This document shows, piece by piece, positions 32,601 to 43,560 of a stretch of 64,000 nt of DNA. A model generated the notes under the pieces. It made no database searches. It saw only the letters and a program-made list of their open reading frames with translations, and was not told the origin of the DNA. Where the stretch lies: the NCBI GenBank assembly GCA_001695595.3, contig MBPM02000056.1, positions 186,001 through 250,000 of the forward strand. The letters are read 5' to 3'. This DNA comes from Plasmopara viticola. Taxonomy: Eukaryota; Oomycota; Peronosporomycetes; Peronosporales; Peronosporaceae. Within the stretch, counting starts at the first letter, position 1; every line of letters starts with the position of its first letter. Both the position numbers and the translations under genes were made by a program.

Positions 32601-34696
32601 CGTTGTGGAAGATGACCGTCGGTCTGGAATACTCTTGGGCACTTTCTAGCAGAGTACTCATTACAGTTCAAATGATGATTTTTTTCTGAGATTTTGTGAG
32701 CCTTCAGGACACGTTTATCAGCTAAGCGTACAGATTGCATACATAGAAAGTCGGAGACAACTCAAAGTATGGTTGTCGTTGTTCCAACAAAGTGCCAAGT
32801 CAGGTGCTTAGGGCTTAGTTTTCAAGCGCGGAGATAGAGTTGTTCCCACCATACACATACGTGCGGCCAGAAGGCCACAAATTACCCTTGAAACGCCGGA
32901 TTCTTCCATGTCTGGATGCAATAGCCCTAAAATAATATATCCAACGACTTTTGTGGCTTCATATCCGAGGAGAGCCTTTTCACAATAAGGTCACAACGCC
33001 TTTTGAAGTACCACTTCGCTTCACGTAGTAGTGCTAATGACCTTTACGGCTGAAGAGCATCGGAGGAAGTTTTCACCTTGGTCCTGTGCTTCCACTATGG
33101 AAAGTAACAGCTCTGCACGATCGAGTATGAGCGCTTGAAGCTGCATTTTGTATCAACCTTGGAGGTCAGGACGCAGCTTCTTCAAGAGATCGCGTAGCGT
33201 AAGGTCCATTAAAAGAAATTGGCATTTTTTGGTCATGTGACTCATTAGCTCCGCAGTCAAATTGATCACCGCGAGTTACAGCGCACTATGTCCGAATTGC
33301 ACTTGTAATACGCTCTAGTGCTATCCGCCTGCTTAAAGGCCGTTCACTAGGTCAATTGAACGTTCTAGTTACAAGTGGTCACGATAGGCTACCAAATTTA
33401 TATTTTGAGCCCAGATGATGCAATCGGAACTACCAATGCATGCGATAGCTCCTTATTGTAGACGTTGTTCGGCAGCATAATGCTGCCTGTGCCGAATCAA
33501 CATGACTCACCATAGACTGACCTCATTGAGTAAGAGTAACGTGCAATCAATGGCATAGCCCAAAAGTCATAAGATTGTACATAATTTCTTCGTTGCGCTT
33601 CCCATGCAAATCCTTTAGGAGTACAAAGTAGGCCAAGCCAAGGCTCTTTTCGCTTTTATAGGGCTGCTCCACTCCCATAACATTTTGGATGCAGATAAAG
33701 AGGTTAATTTCCTCCGCCGCAAAGACACATTTGTCGATTTTGGCAGAAAGACTATTATCTCAAGTTGCCTAAATAGACCTCCGAACCGACTGATTTTTTT
33801 TGTATTTGCCATAAATTGATTTACCGTTGAAGCGAAACAAATTTGCGATCAGATATAAAAAAATGCTGAGGCATTTGAGAGCCTTTGTGGCATGCTGCTG
33901 AGAGCACTGACCGCGGTGAGTGGTGGATCAGACTTCTTTAATGAGATCTGATAGCAGTCATCTACCGAATTTGGGGCGTCACATAAACTGCTTTCAAACG
34001 TGTTGTTGAGGTTACGTAAGCAAAGTAGGTGACGAATGCTGGAATTTTGACCCCCGCACCATACGAGATCGTTTGCGAGTTTTGCTTTAAGACCGACCTT
34101 TATTTACACTGGGCCTGCCCGACATCTTACTCATATTTGCATTCTGTTTTGCTATTCAATCTCATTTCGGCTAATGTATAACGTTCGCCGGTAGTGAATT
34201 AGATATGCTTTCCTGGCGAAATCGTACTTTGTTTGCTGCGGCTATGTGTACGGTTACATTGTTATCCATCAAGATCAGTAGATCTAGTAGCAGATTTGAT
34301 TGGCCTACCAAACTATCTTACTATGCTAGGCAGGCTTGCATCGCATTTTCTAGTTCCTGCAAGTTCTGCTTTGACCAAGTTCAAAGCTGGCCGGATCAGA
34401 GTCAGCTTAGGCGACGTTCACTCTACATCACCAGGTGGTCACCACCAACATTAAAAGCTTTCCTGTCCATTTTCGCCAGCACATCAGACTCTAGTTGCAG
34501 ATCATAGCTTTGTGTCTAAATTACTGTAAGTTTGCGCACCCATTCGATTGCACTCGGTGCAACGCCGCCAGGATTGGCACATGTCAGATCTTCAAACTTG
34601 ATCGAGTTCATTTGTTCGCCTTGCTTCACTGTACGTGGACCTGTACCAATTTGTTGCCTGTAATTAAGAAATAATCGTCTCCATGTACAAATCGCA

Positions 34697-34812
34697 CGTT
34701 CCCGCGGGGTAAATTTGTTGCAAATGTCCTCACAATTTTATCCTCGTCTTTGCCCGTTTCCCGCGGAATGAAATTTGCTGCAATTGTCCTCACAGCTTTA
34801 TTCTCGCCTTTG
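34697..34812. repeat. tandem duplication, period about 60 bp
   Basis: Two diverged copies beginning GTTCCCGCGG and GTTTCCCGCGG share AAATTTG(T/C)TGCAA-TGTCCTCACA and TTTAT(T/C)CTCG(T/C)CTTTG. On the minus strand they encode an in-frame repeat of about 20 residues within a short frame (KAVRTIAANFIPR and KIVRTFATNLPR), but no family is recognised. Confidence 0.7.
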
Positions 34813-35797
34813 AAGCACAATAAATTATCTAAGGACCAAAAAATCGAGAGACTCTACCAGCGCAAAGCAAGTCTAATTTGTAACGTGTCAGTTTAAACAT
34901 TTTACACTCAATATCGCGCCCATCTGCCAGATCACATGATTGGAGCACCATATATAGTTACATGTTTGTTGAACGTGTGATAGATCTAATTTGGATGTGG
35001 CCTTTGCATACATGACTAGGACGGAAGTAAACAACAAAAGTTTGTTCACATCGGAGAGAGTGTGAGGTCAAACTAGCAAGAGCCCCTGCCTACTTTTTTG
35101 CGCGAAAGAGTGTCTTGACATAGCCATTTGGACTTGGCTGATAGAGCAATGCATCTGTCCAATTAAGTACGCATAATTTTTAACAAATCACAATCGTTGC
35201 ATGGAAAGCACAGACAAATGAAGACCCTGTAGCAGACATTGTGTATCGACCCTGCACAACCTAGCTTCATGCAAAGTTTTCAAGATTCTGTGGGTCACCC
35301 GTCAACAACGCTAATTTCTTGCAGTAAATAAGAGCCAAGCTCAAAAAGATTTCGAAACTACAAGCATCAATGAATGCACAATGCCTCTCGGCACACACTC
35401 AAGCGGGATTTCGCTAGCGAATGATCAAGATACAAAACGACAAGATTTTGTCGCTAGAAATATCGAAATACGGCAATTGAGAGCTTGGTCCTCCAGGCTA
35501 CCACAGATAGTGTGTGAGGAGGTCTATTGACAATTGGGTGCTTACATCAAGCATGATTTTAAACACCGCCACTAAGGACAAAGCTGCCAGGATAGACAAT
35601 TCTGTATCCACGCAGTAAGACAGTTTCTTGCTAAAGATTAAGAGACCACATAATGATTCTGCAATATGGGAACAACGACCACAAAATAATAAAAGCGAAA
35701 AGTTGTGCAAATAAAAGAATAGAAAGAAAGTTGTAGGTGGTCGCAAGGCTTCTGCAAAGTATCTGGAATTGATATCGACTACTTTGGTGGGTTGGAA

Positions 35798-35868
35798 CTA
35801 TAGCTGCGCGAGGAGTCTATTGCGTCATCGGATTAACTCTAGCTGCGCAAGGAACCTATTGCGACATC
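35798..35868. repeat. tandem duplication, period 39 bp
   Basis: Two copies of CT(A/C)TAGCTGCGC(G/A)AGGA followed by (G/A)(T/C)CTATTGCG(T/A)CATC, separated by GGATTAA. Non-coding. Confidence 0.75.
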
Positions 35869-38044
35869 AACGTGAGTCGCGTCTGACAGATAAGTAACAC
35901 AGCGTGTGTGTAAATTTGCTCCGCACCTCCTCAAGAAGATGTTGACTTGATCAAGAACCTATGTGTCACCTCCCCCCCACTGAGGTCACAAACTGTTGTG
36001 GTCATCAGAAAGTATGTAGCCGACATCTTGACTACCAGATGGTCAACGCCTCTGATCAATAGTATAGGTCCTCAATTGTGGCATAAACCACTAAGTGATT
36101 TTTACGTGTATCACATGCTCGAGTGCTCAGGCATGCCTTTTGGACATGCAGAAGCAAATTTCCGCATCGTCGTCATAAAATGCGTCATCTTCGGCTTTGA
36201 TATGATGCTGCTCAAATTGGCCAAGTTCGAAAGACTGCTGTCATATTTTTTTGCCTTAGAAACACTACTGTGCCCTCGATAACCTTCAACGCATCATCTT
36301 ATGGGTGTGCACCACTACGTTTGAATCGAACTTCAGAAAAACAGCAGTAACTGAGATTAAAATGACTGTGGAAAGGCTTATATAAGTCTACTTATGCACA
36401 TCGAAATTAATTACAAACATTTTGTCTATAATTTGCTAAAGTGTGTTAAGTACTTTTCGAATGAGATACGTAAGGCCTTTTATCGAGAGGGTTGTGAGAG
36501 GTATCTATCGTCTTGATCTCGCAATATTCTGGGGAACGGCAAGCGTCTAAGCCAACAAGTTTATGTATAATGGCCATGAACGAAAACATAGTCTCAAGTC
36601 GTAGCTCCCAGTGGATTGATTGTCCATTGTACAAGCTTGCTTTTCTGGCCACACGCAACTATGCCATTAACGTGCTCATAGGCTCGGGCGTTGTGAGAAG
36701 GATTGAGAAGTTACGCCTTTTTGAGGACCATGCATACGGCAACGATGGTGGCTTTTCTATGGTGCTGTCAAAAATGCTGACTGGAGATCAAAAGAGTGAA
36801 AGCCAACGCCTAAAAAAGATCCGCGTTTCGAACGAATGATATACATAAGTTTTCGGCCGCTCACAATTATACAAGTCAAGCTTGCCCAGGATCTCACTCG
36901 GTAACGTCAATTAATCGAGTTAGTACGCAGGGATGCATTCGTCGCTGCTTTAAATCTCTCCGATGAAGGAACGGTAAAGTCAAGACGTCGATGGGCATTT
37001 ATGGTGAGCATTGAGGTCAATTAGAGGCTTCTCCGATATACATATTTCGCGATAGGTACATTTGGATGTTGCAGAAACCAAGCTTCCAATCACACTAATA
37101 TAGCAAAGAGACAAGACCCAAGCTTGTTCCTCTATTCTCATTTTCAAGTGCTCGTAAGTGCGATACTAGCCTTATTTGCGAGCAACTTTACGCCCACGCT
37201 CTAAAGCTAGTCAATTTTACATCGCGATCTCGCGAATGCATGGCGTTTGACATGTTGCTGCTGCTGAGTTTGGAGCAATTAGTGAAATTGCTAGATACGA
37301 ATCTGCACGAATGTTCTATTTCTGTCGCTCAACTTCGTTTTGAAATGAGCTTTTTGGTCGCAACCCAACGTTGCTTGATTGACGCAGTGATATATCTCAT
37401 TGAGAATGTAAAATTAATGAATATACATCGTTTTATCTCCTCGCTGAGCCCACCGTACTTTGGTTTTTTAAGATCGCAGCAGCTTCATCGGTGTCAATTT
37501 ACTCTTCTTCATTTTCTTGGCTTATCACCTAAAGCTACTTTTAATGCAGATGGGCCTTGCAACTCCTTTTGTTTACCTTTCTCATCAGCTCTTAATTGTT
37601 TGGCTTAGTATCACGAAAAACCGTTATAACTAAGTATTGCCCTCCCGTCCTAATTAAACTTTTGGGTTTTTGCACCACTACCGGTGGTTCCTTACTGCGC
37701 CAAGAGGCATTTCGGTAATACTACAATACATTTTTTCTCTAGAGAACGAAGTAGTTGGATTTTGTATACCATCCGTTTTATAATGATGTTCTTTCCGGAC
37801 GGGATGCTGCTATCTTGGTCGAATAGATGTCTGTGCAATGAAATTTGTGTGCGTAATACACAGGCTTTAGCCCAGGAGCAAGCATTGCTCTCTCTTGCTT
37901 GGCTCGATACGCTAGGTGTAGACAGAGTGACAGATTAAGTGCCAATTTTGGCACCACAAGTGTGCGGAAAGAAAAGGATCCTTATCTCACAGAAGCACCA
38001 GAGCGCTCATCAAGCTAAGCGCCACTATACGCACAAGAGCAGAT

Positions 38045-38104
38045 ATGTATCCTCCAGCGCCACAGCCATGTATCCTTCAGCGCCACAGCCATGTATCCCA
38101 CAGC
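38045..38104. repeat. 24-bp tandem repeat, about 2.5 copies
   Basis: The unit is ATGTATCCT(C/T)CAGCGCCACAGCC. On the plus strand it reads as a Met-Tyr-Pro-Ser-Ala-Pro-Gln-Pro repeat within a short 87-codon frame, which gives no other sign of being a gene. Confidence 0.75.
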
Positions 38105-40165
38105 TCAACTCAGCAGCATTTCATGGTTGCCTAGTCACTTCGTTCGTCGTTCGTATAGCCCTAGCCACCGTGCCATGTGGACATTCTCGGCTGCACAATT
38201 GAGAGCCTGGCAAACTTGAGCGTGTTGCATCTACATGAGATCGCAGTGCCTGGATTTACCATATCACGTAGAGTAGATTCTAGCACCCATTTCTTCTTGT
38301 GGGTAGATGATGGATGTGCAGTAAGACGTGTTACCACAGTGTCGCACTAGTGGCTACCGTCAAAGTGGCCAATCATTCAGTGCACTTTGCCCAACTTTGC
38401 AACGATCTTTAGATTACGCTTGTCAATGGGGACGCTACCTTCCCAAGCCGTTGTAGCAACCTAGAGGATGCCAACCTTCAGACTGTGTGGTATTATTGTG
38501 ACGATGCAAGTGTAACCGCACAGCGTTAAGCATCCGTTACCTAATGGGCGATACACCCGCTGTTGCTCCAAAGTCAGATTGGGTGACCCACGAGTGCTTA
38601 ACAGGTGGACACGTTATTTTTACCAGCCGAAACCACGAAGTAATGCACCTTGTTCTGTCCCGCTTCTACACTCTATACGATAGCCGAACACGAAGTGAGC
38701 CTGATGAATGAGAAGGCATCTGGACTTGCTAGTTAATACCCTAACGAGGTCACGATACATGGACAACATCACACAGGAAAAATACACCGATCAGATGTGA
38801 CGAATTTATTGCCAGTTCCAGATATAATCAGTACATGCTCGTCTGTAGTCCATTCTTATAAGATAGTTAAATATCAATATGGTTGTGCTCTTTTGTGGTT
38901 ATCGAGTGCCGAGAAACAGTTGTTCTAGGGTTAGGACTGATTTTATTGTTGGCGTTAGAAAGGGTTTGCCCTGAGTATGTAGCTCTTATAAAACAATCTT
39001 CCAATAGCTGCGAGTGTCGTTACAAATAACAAACGAGCCAATTGATAGTGTTGGACATATCCAGTGTTGGACACCATCTAATATTTATTGGATTTTAGGT
39101 GTCGGCTGCGTTCTGTCCACCACTTCAAGGAACCAGAAGAGGCAGCACCGAATAGATTGATGTCGCGACTACTATTTATCAGACTCGAAAAGCAGGACGG
39201 ATGTCATCCCCATCTATACATTTGTGGAGTTGAGTCTCAGCTACACCTCCGTTACCTCGATTCGTTAAAGGCTTGACGTAAAGCTCACCCGCAAACGCTT
39301 TACAGCGCAATTCACCGTTGATTTGCTCCTATTACGTGCGTTTCCTAAACCTTTTGACACCTTACCCTCTGTGTGCGCAACCAATTTTTTTAATGGACAT
39401 AGCATTGGCTTACAATTCACAAATTGCATTATGTACTGATCGCGTGACGAAGCTCGTGTAGTTATACTGTGCACTATATATTAGTAATTACCTCGAGACT
39501 TGATCTAGGGGTAGTTGCTCTAATTAAATTTCACCGCGCGCTCGATTTTTGCATTTTCATGTTCCTAATGTAAGAGCATTTGAAACTGTGGATTGTTACG
39601 CCTAGTTCGTACTGTGATAGTTGCGACCTGCAGTTAAAAGAGGCTAAACATCCTAGCACAAGTCATAGATACAGCGCGTTGGCAAGCAAGTATCTCCTAC
39701 CACTTAACGACACATAGAGTTTACAAATGCTTTCCTCAGAATTAAGAATCTGCACATTCAAAGTAAACCTCAAACACAAAGACACTCAATTATATATAAT
39801 AGTGAAGAGGCATAAGCACCAGTTGACATTGCTCAGAAGAAAAATGCGAGCAAGAGCATGCTGGCGTCGGTTCGAAAAAACCGCTAGCTTTGAGTTCGAG
39901 CGCTGCGGTTTCTTCACGTCACTGTTGTGACTGAGCCTTGACGTTGACAGTTTCGAACCGACAAGAATTCGATAGGAGACACAACCACCTCGTGTTCGCA
40001 AATCCCGTGCACGATAGAGGCGTCATCCTATCCACGTGATTGATTTTGCCGCTGCCACGTTCGTGATCCTTTGAGAAAAATTGAAGTACTACCCTACGGG
40101 TATGTATAGAAATAGGAGGCTTGGGCGGATGTACCGTAATCCCGATTAGTCGTGTCGATCACAGT

Positions 40166-40178
40166 GCTCTTCCAGTTT
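40166..40178 (+). promoter_or_regulatory. initiator-like core promoter of the bZIP gene
   Basis: GCTCTTCCAGTTT resembles the oomycete Inr/FPR consensus (GCTCATTYYNCAWTTT with mismatches) and lies about 40-50 nt upstream of the ATG at 40217. Assigned by motif only. Confidence 0.35.
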
Positions 40179-40216
40179 AAAATTCACCGCAGCTCGTCCA
40201 CTCCACGAACTTAAGC

Positions 40217-41383
40217 ATGAACTTTAGTGCTTTGAGTCCGCCGAACAGTTCGGCACTCAGCGACGTCGTGATCGGGAGCGTCATGCAGCGAAGTACGTGG
40301 AATACCCGTACTAGACCGAGTCCGCAAGGTGGCGACCCCACTTATTGCGTGTCGCCCTATCAGCAGCGATTGAAACGACCGAGTTGTCGCCAAGCCCCGT
40401 ACCAGCCAGTTATCAAACGCGAGACATCGGACTCGACCGAGAAGTTACGGCATTATCCTGTCGACGCGTCCAAGGGCACGATGCTCTTGTCTTCAGTCGC
40501 AGCGCTTGCCAAGCAGACGGATATTCTATCCGATCGAAGACGAGCGTCCTGTCTTTTGTCTGATCTCAAGACTGTCAACAGCATTATGGTTGGCATTCAA
40601 GGTGCTGACCATCACATCACTCCCGTACTACAAAATGCCATCGTGGCCGAAGCCTTAAAGAAGAAGATTCGCCATCGTGAGCGCTGCCGGATCAACCAAG
40701 CGCGGTACCGCGAGCGGCAGCTTAAAATCGAGACGGAGATTGAAGATGCCATCGTCGAGCTAAAAACCGAGATCCAGAAACTCGAATCCATGAGCAAGAC
40801 GGCGGTACATCTACCCACCACGCCGACGAACTGGGCCTTGGCGTCCGAGTACTTTCGTCAATTAAATTACTTCATTTCGTCGCCTCGCACGCTCACTGAG
40901 ACAGCATCCCAATTTCTTCGCTCGATCATGGCTCCTGATGCCATAGTGGAGTCTAAGAACGGGGCTGACGCCCTGTTGGAACGATGGACGCGTTTTGCAC
41001 TTCTGTTTAATGCCGTGCGTGTCGATTTAAAGGGGCTCACAACACCGACGCCCGATACACTGGTCGCTGATGCAGTCGCCGTTGTGACCATCACGGACAA
41101 CACATTACAACGGGCGTTTCCACACTTGAACACGGATGGGGCCGGTGGTACCAATGGTGGCACATGGTTGCCAGTCGCAGCCAAACTTGCAAACCAGAAC
41201 CTCTCGATCCGTAGCTCGGTGTTTTTCGGCTGGGACAATTGCACGGGCAAAGTGGTCCGAGTGCACTCGCAAACGGATCTCATGTCTCCGATGTTGAGCC
41301 TACTGGGCAACATCGCGGAAGTTTCTCATGTTTTTAGCAAGGCCCTTATCACTCCTGATTGCAAATTTGTTAAAAAAGATTAG
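40217..41383 (+). CDS. bZIP transcription factor with Cys-substituted basic region
   Basis: An intronless gene of 388 residues. The basic region is KKKIRHRERCRINQARYRER at residues 148-167, followed by heptads of Leu/Ile to about residue 190 (QLKIETEIEDAIVELKTEI). Aligned with the canonical N-x7-R core, the invariant Asn is replaced by Cys157, with the paired Arg at 165. This Cys-for-Asn change defines an oomycete bZIP group described in Phytophthora and linked there to oxidative-stress defence. The N-terminus is Ser/Pro-rich; residues 205-388 form a conserved-looking C-terminal domain found after the zipper in many oomycete bZIPs (TPTNWALASEYFRQL and FGWDNCTGKVVRVHSQTDL). The ATG has A at -3 and follows an initiator-like motif. 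It acts in the nucleus. Target genes cannot be told from sequence. Confidence 0.93.
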   Translation: MNFSALSPPNSSALSDVVIGSVMQRSTWNTRTRPSPQGGDPTYCVSPYQQRLKRPSCRQAPYQPVIKRETSDSTEKLRHYPVDASKGTMLLSSVAALAKQTDILSDRRRASCLLSDLKTVNSIMVGIQGADHHITPVLQNAIVAEALKKKIRHRERCRINQARYRERQLKIETEIEDAIVELKTEIQKLESMSKTAVHLPTTPTNWALASEYFRQLNYFISSPRTLTETASQFLRSIMAPDAIVESKNGADALLERWTRFALLFNAVRVDLKGLTTPTPDTLVADAVAVVTITDNTLQRAFPHLNTDGAGGTNGGTWLPVAAKLANQNLSIRSSVFFGWDNCTGKVVRVHSQTDLMSPMLSLLGNIAEVSHVFSKALITPDCKFVKKD

Positions 41384-42446
41384 ACCAAAGTGTATTGACA
41401 ATGATGTAAATTTACTTGTGTAATCATAGACACTTAAAAGTTAGATCGCTAATACTACTACTTGAACGTAATCGAAGGGTGCAGTGTATGGTAGATGCAG
41501 CAAATCGCAAATGAACGCTACGTAGCTGAAATAAACGTTAAAGGAATTAATGTTAGCCTTTACAGGCCGTGCGTGCTATGTGGTGTAGTTTGTATAACGC
41601 CCTAACCTCTGTTTGCGATTTTTTCCTCGTTCTCGTAAGACCATACGTATTTACTGGACATCTTTATTACTTTCAATTATGATGAATTGACACGTAACAA
41701 TCGGCTAGAGTACAATAAAAGTACAAACCAGCTTCAGACAGTATAATCAGACTATAAGATATCACAAGTCTTGGTGTAAAATACTTGATGCAGGTAAATT
41801 AACAAATATGACGTAAAAGTCGCGATAAGCATGTGGTGATCGGTCATCCAGGCAAGTGCATTTGACCTAACAATATCATCGCTTCAGCTATGGATTAGCA
41901 AAAGAGTGTAAAAAGGAGCTAGATATTGCATCGAGCGGTGACTTCGAAGCTGCAATGTATTGAGTGGTAAATTTTAATGAACAAGTCAAGTGCAAGTGGC
42001 TCTTTTGCTTTTTACCTATACGATTTAAAAGTTGCAACGTGCCTGCCCTCAAAGCGTAGCCATGTAACCAGAAGGTATGGTGACGCCAGCATCAGATGGC
42101 GCGACATTACGGATATAGAAAAGTAAAGAATGAAAGGCAAGCTTTGAAGCTCGCGGACGCAACAATACAAAGTCCAAGACTTTAGTTTCAAGGGGTTTCC
42201 CGGCCAAAATTTCTTGACCTTTAAAGTTTAATTTCCCGCCCTCTTAGCCTTTTGTCGATTCACCACTCACGTTCAATAGTATAGTCGTGATGGGAAAATC
42301 ACGTTCGTTTTTGCGACATTCCAGCCATATAATGTACATACAGATGAGTCCTGACCGCCGTCGGAGAGGTATCTACGAACAAATTTTTAAACTTTTCGCG
42401 TCAAATCGTTAGTTGTCATATGTAGTATTCGATACCGGAAAATTGA
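41384..42446. other. intergenic
   Basis: 3' flank of the bZIP gene, then AT-rich sequence with no frame over 60 codons. No feature is recognised before the inverted-repeat element. Confidence 0.55.
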
Positions 42447-42627
42447 TAGGGAACCGTTAAGCTGCCGGTACCCTTTGATTTTAGCCAGTAAGATTAAACT
42501 AAATCCATCAATGGGAGCAGTTTATCTCTGTTATTAAAGACAGTGTTTTTCAACCAATTAAAAGAGAAAGCAATACCCATCCGGTTCCCTGATTGTGAGC
42601 TGCGCTTGCGGAGAGGAATACCATCGT

Positions 42628-43111
42628 CACGTGAACAATTGGGCGGTGATTGTGAGCAAGGCATCTGTAGTATGACTCCATGCCTTGTTTAACAATGTGC
42701 GTCATTTGCTGTAGGTCGACACGTCTCGCTTGTGGAGTAATTACAGACTCATTGCGAATGCGTTATCACACTACCACTCAGTCAAGCGTCTTGGAATCCC
42801 AGACAGCCAGGTAAGACAATGTTAAAGACAGTTTGTCATACCTTGCTTATTGACAATGCGACGCTACTGTTGTAGATTATCTTAATGCTGGCGGACCAAA
42901 TGCCGTGCAATCCTCGCAATTGCTTTCCTGGACAAGTGTTTCACAGTCGAAGGCAAAAAAATAATCTGTATGTGTTTATCCTGCATCACGTTTGCTTTGA
43001 ATGCACCTGCTGATTCGATTTGGTGTCCAACGTGGCTATGGAAAAAACGCCGAGGTCGATTATCGCGGCTCCGAGGTCTCAGTGGCCAACTTCATTACAG
43101 TCCTTACGGGT
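42628..43111 (+). pseudogene. GPI8: GPI8/PIG-K (GPI transamidase catalytic subunit) fragment with introns
   Basis: Spliced by eye, the plus strand gives HVNNWAVIVS (42628-42657), then VDTSRLWSNYRLIANALSHY and HSVKRLGIPDSQ (42715-42810), then IILMLADQMPCNPRNCFPGQ (from 42876), then GYGKNAEVDYRGSEVSVANF and ITVLTG (43034-43111). These are consecutive blocks of the N-terminal part of GPI8, the C13-type protease that attaches GPI anchors in the ER lumen. A clear intron, GTAAGA...TGTAG at 42811-42875, separates two exons; a GTATGT donor follows the third block and a GTGCGT donor follows the last. The catalytic His (GHGG) and Cys regions are absent and the 5' end is missing, so it is a captured genomic DNA fragment, not a functional gene. 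Confidence 0.9.
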
Positions 43112-43307
43112 GCGTCAAGTAGATATTAAGTGTAACTTTTTCGTGCTGACCTGATCGAACGATCAGGACGGCATGAGCTTGGTATAAACAGCAAACACAA
43201 AGCTCAGAACCTTGGGCGCGCGCGTGCATGAGAGCCGCCGACTTTGCCTTTTCCAGAGTGCTGTACGAGAGCTATCTAGGGGGTTGCATAGTGTTAATTG
43301 CGAGAAG

Positions 43308-43378
43308 AAAGTGCGAGAAGAGTGATATTGAGAAGAGTAATGTTGAATGGAGTGGTATTGAGAAGAGGTGAGTAAGGA
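43308..43378. repeat. 15-bp degenerate minisatellite
   Basis: About four to five copies of GAGAAGAGTGATATT-like units lie next to the right inverted arm of the GPI8-carrying element. Subterminal repeats of this kind are common in non-autonomous DNA transposons. Confidence 0.65.
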
Positions 43379-43560
43379 GTTATTTCTTAAAAAACAAGGC
43401 AGTTGACAAAAAGGGGTACCGGATGGGTATTGCTTTCTCTTTTTATTGGTTGAAAAACACCGTGTTCATTAATAGAGATGAACTGCTCCCATTATTGGAT
43501 TTAGTTCAACCTCATTGGCTAAATTCAAAGGGCACCGGCAGTTTACCAAAAGGGTATCGG

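Larger units (their letters stand above)
29646..40165. other. long AT-rich interval without supported genes
   Basis: No gene recognised in about 10.5 kb. Short frames such as 35947-36282 (+), 36513-36839 (+) and 37240-37608 (+, 122 codons) have no recognised motifs, and some lack an ATG start. Fragments around 30.5-30.75 kb and 31.83-32.45 kb (+) look like broken coding sequence (charged, frame-shifted) but could not be named. Small tandem duplications are listed separately. Confidence 0.45.
42447..43560. mobile_element. Pack-type inverted-repeat element carrying GPI8 exons
   Basis: Arms of about 145 bp at 42447-42590 and 43412-43560 are inverted repeats. They share CTGCCGGT(A/G)CCCTTTGA, AACTAAATCCA-CAATGGGAGCAGTT, ATCTCT, GTGTTTTTCAACCAAT and AAAGAGAAAGCAATACCCATCCGG. 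The arms differ from those of the tubulin-carrying element and of the MULE. The right arm is flanked on both sides by a 24-bp motif (GGCAGTTTACCAAAAGGGTATCGG-like, at 43398 and 43536). There is no transposase inside; the interior is host-derived GPI8 sequence and a short minisatellite. Exact termini and a target duplication could not be fixed. The alternative is two separate short elements that inserted in opposite orientation beside a GPI8 pseudogene. Confidence 0.7.

Noticed and set aside
43154..43167. Perfect short palindrome (TGATCGAACGATCA-like) as a terminator or regulatory hairpin
   Set aside because: A single short palindrome in captured pseudogene DNA of a eukaryote; such hairpins do not act as terminators here, and the length is within chance expectation.
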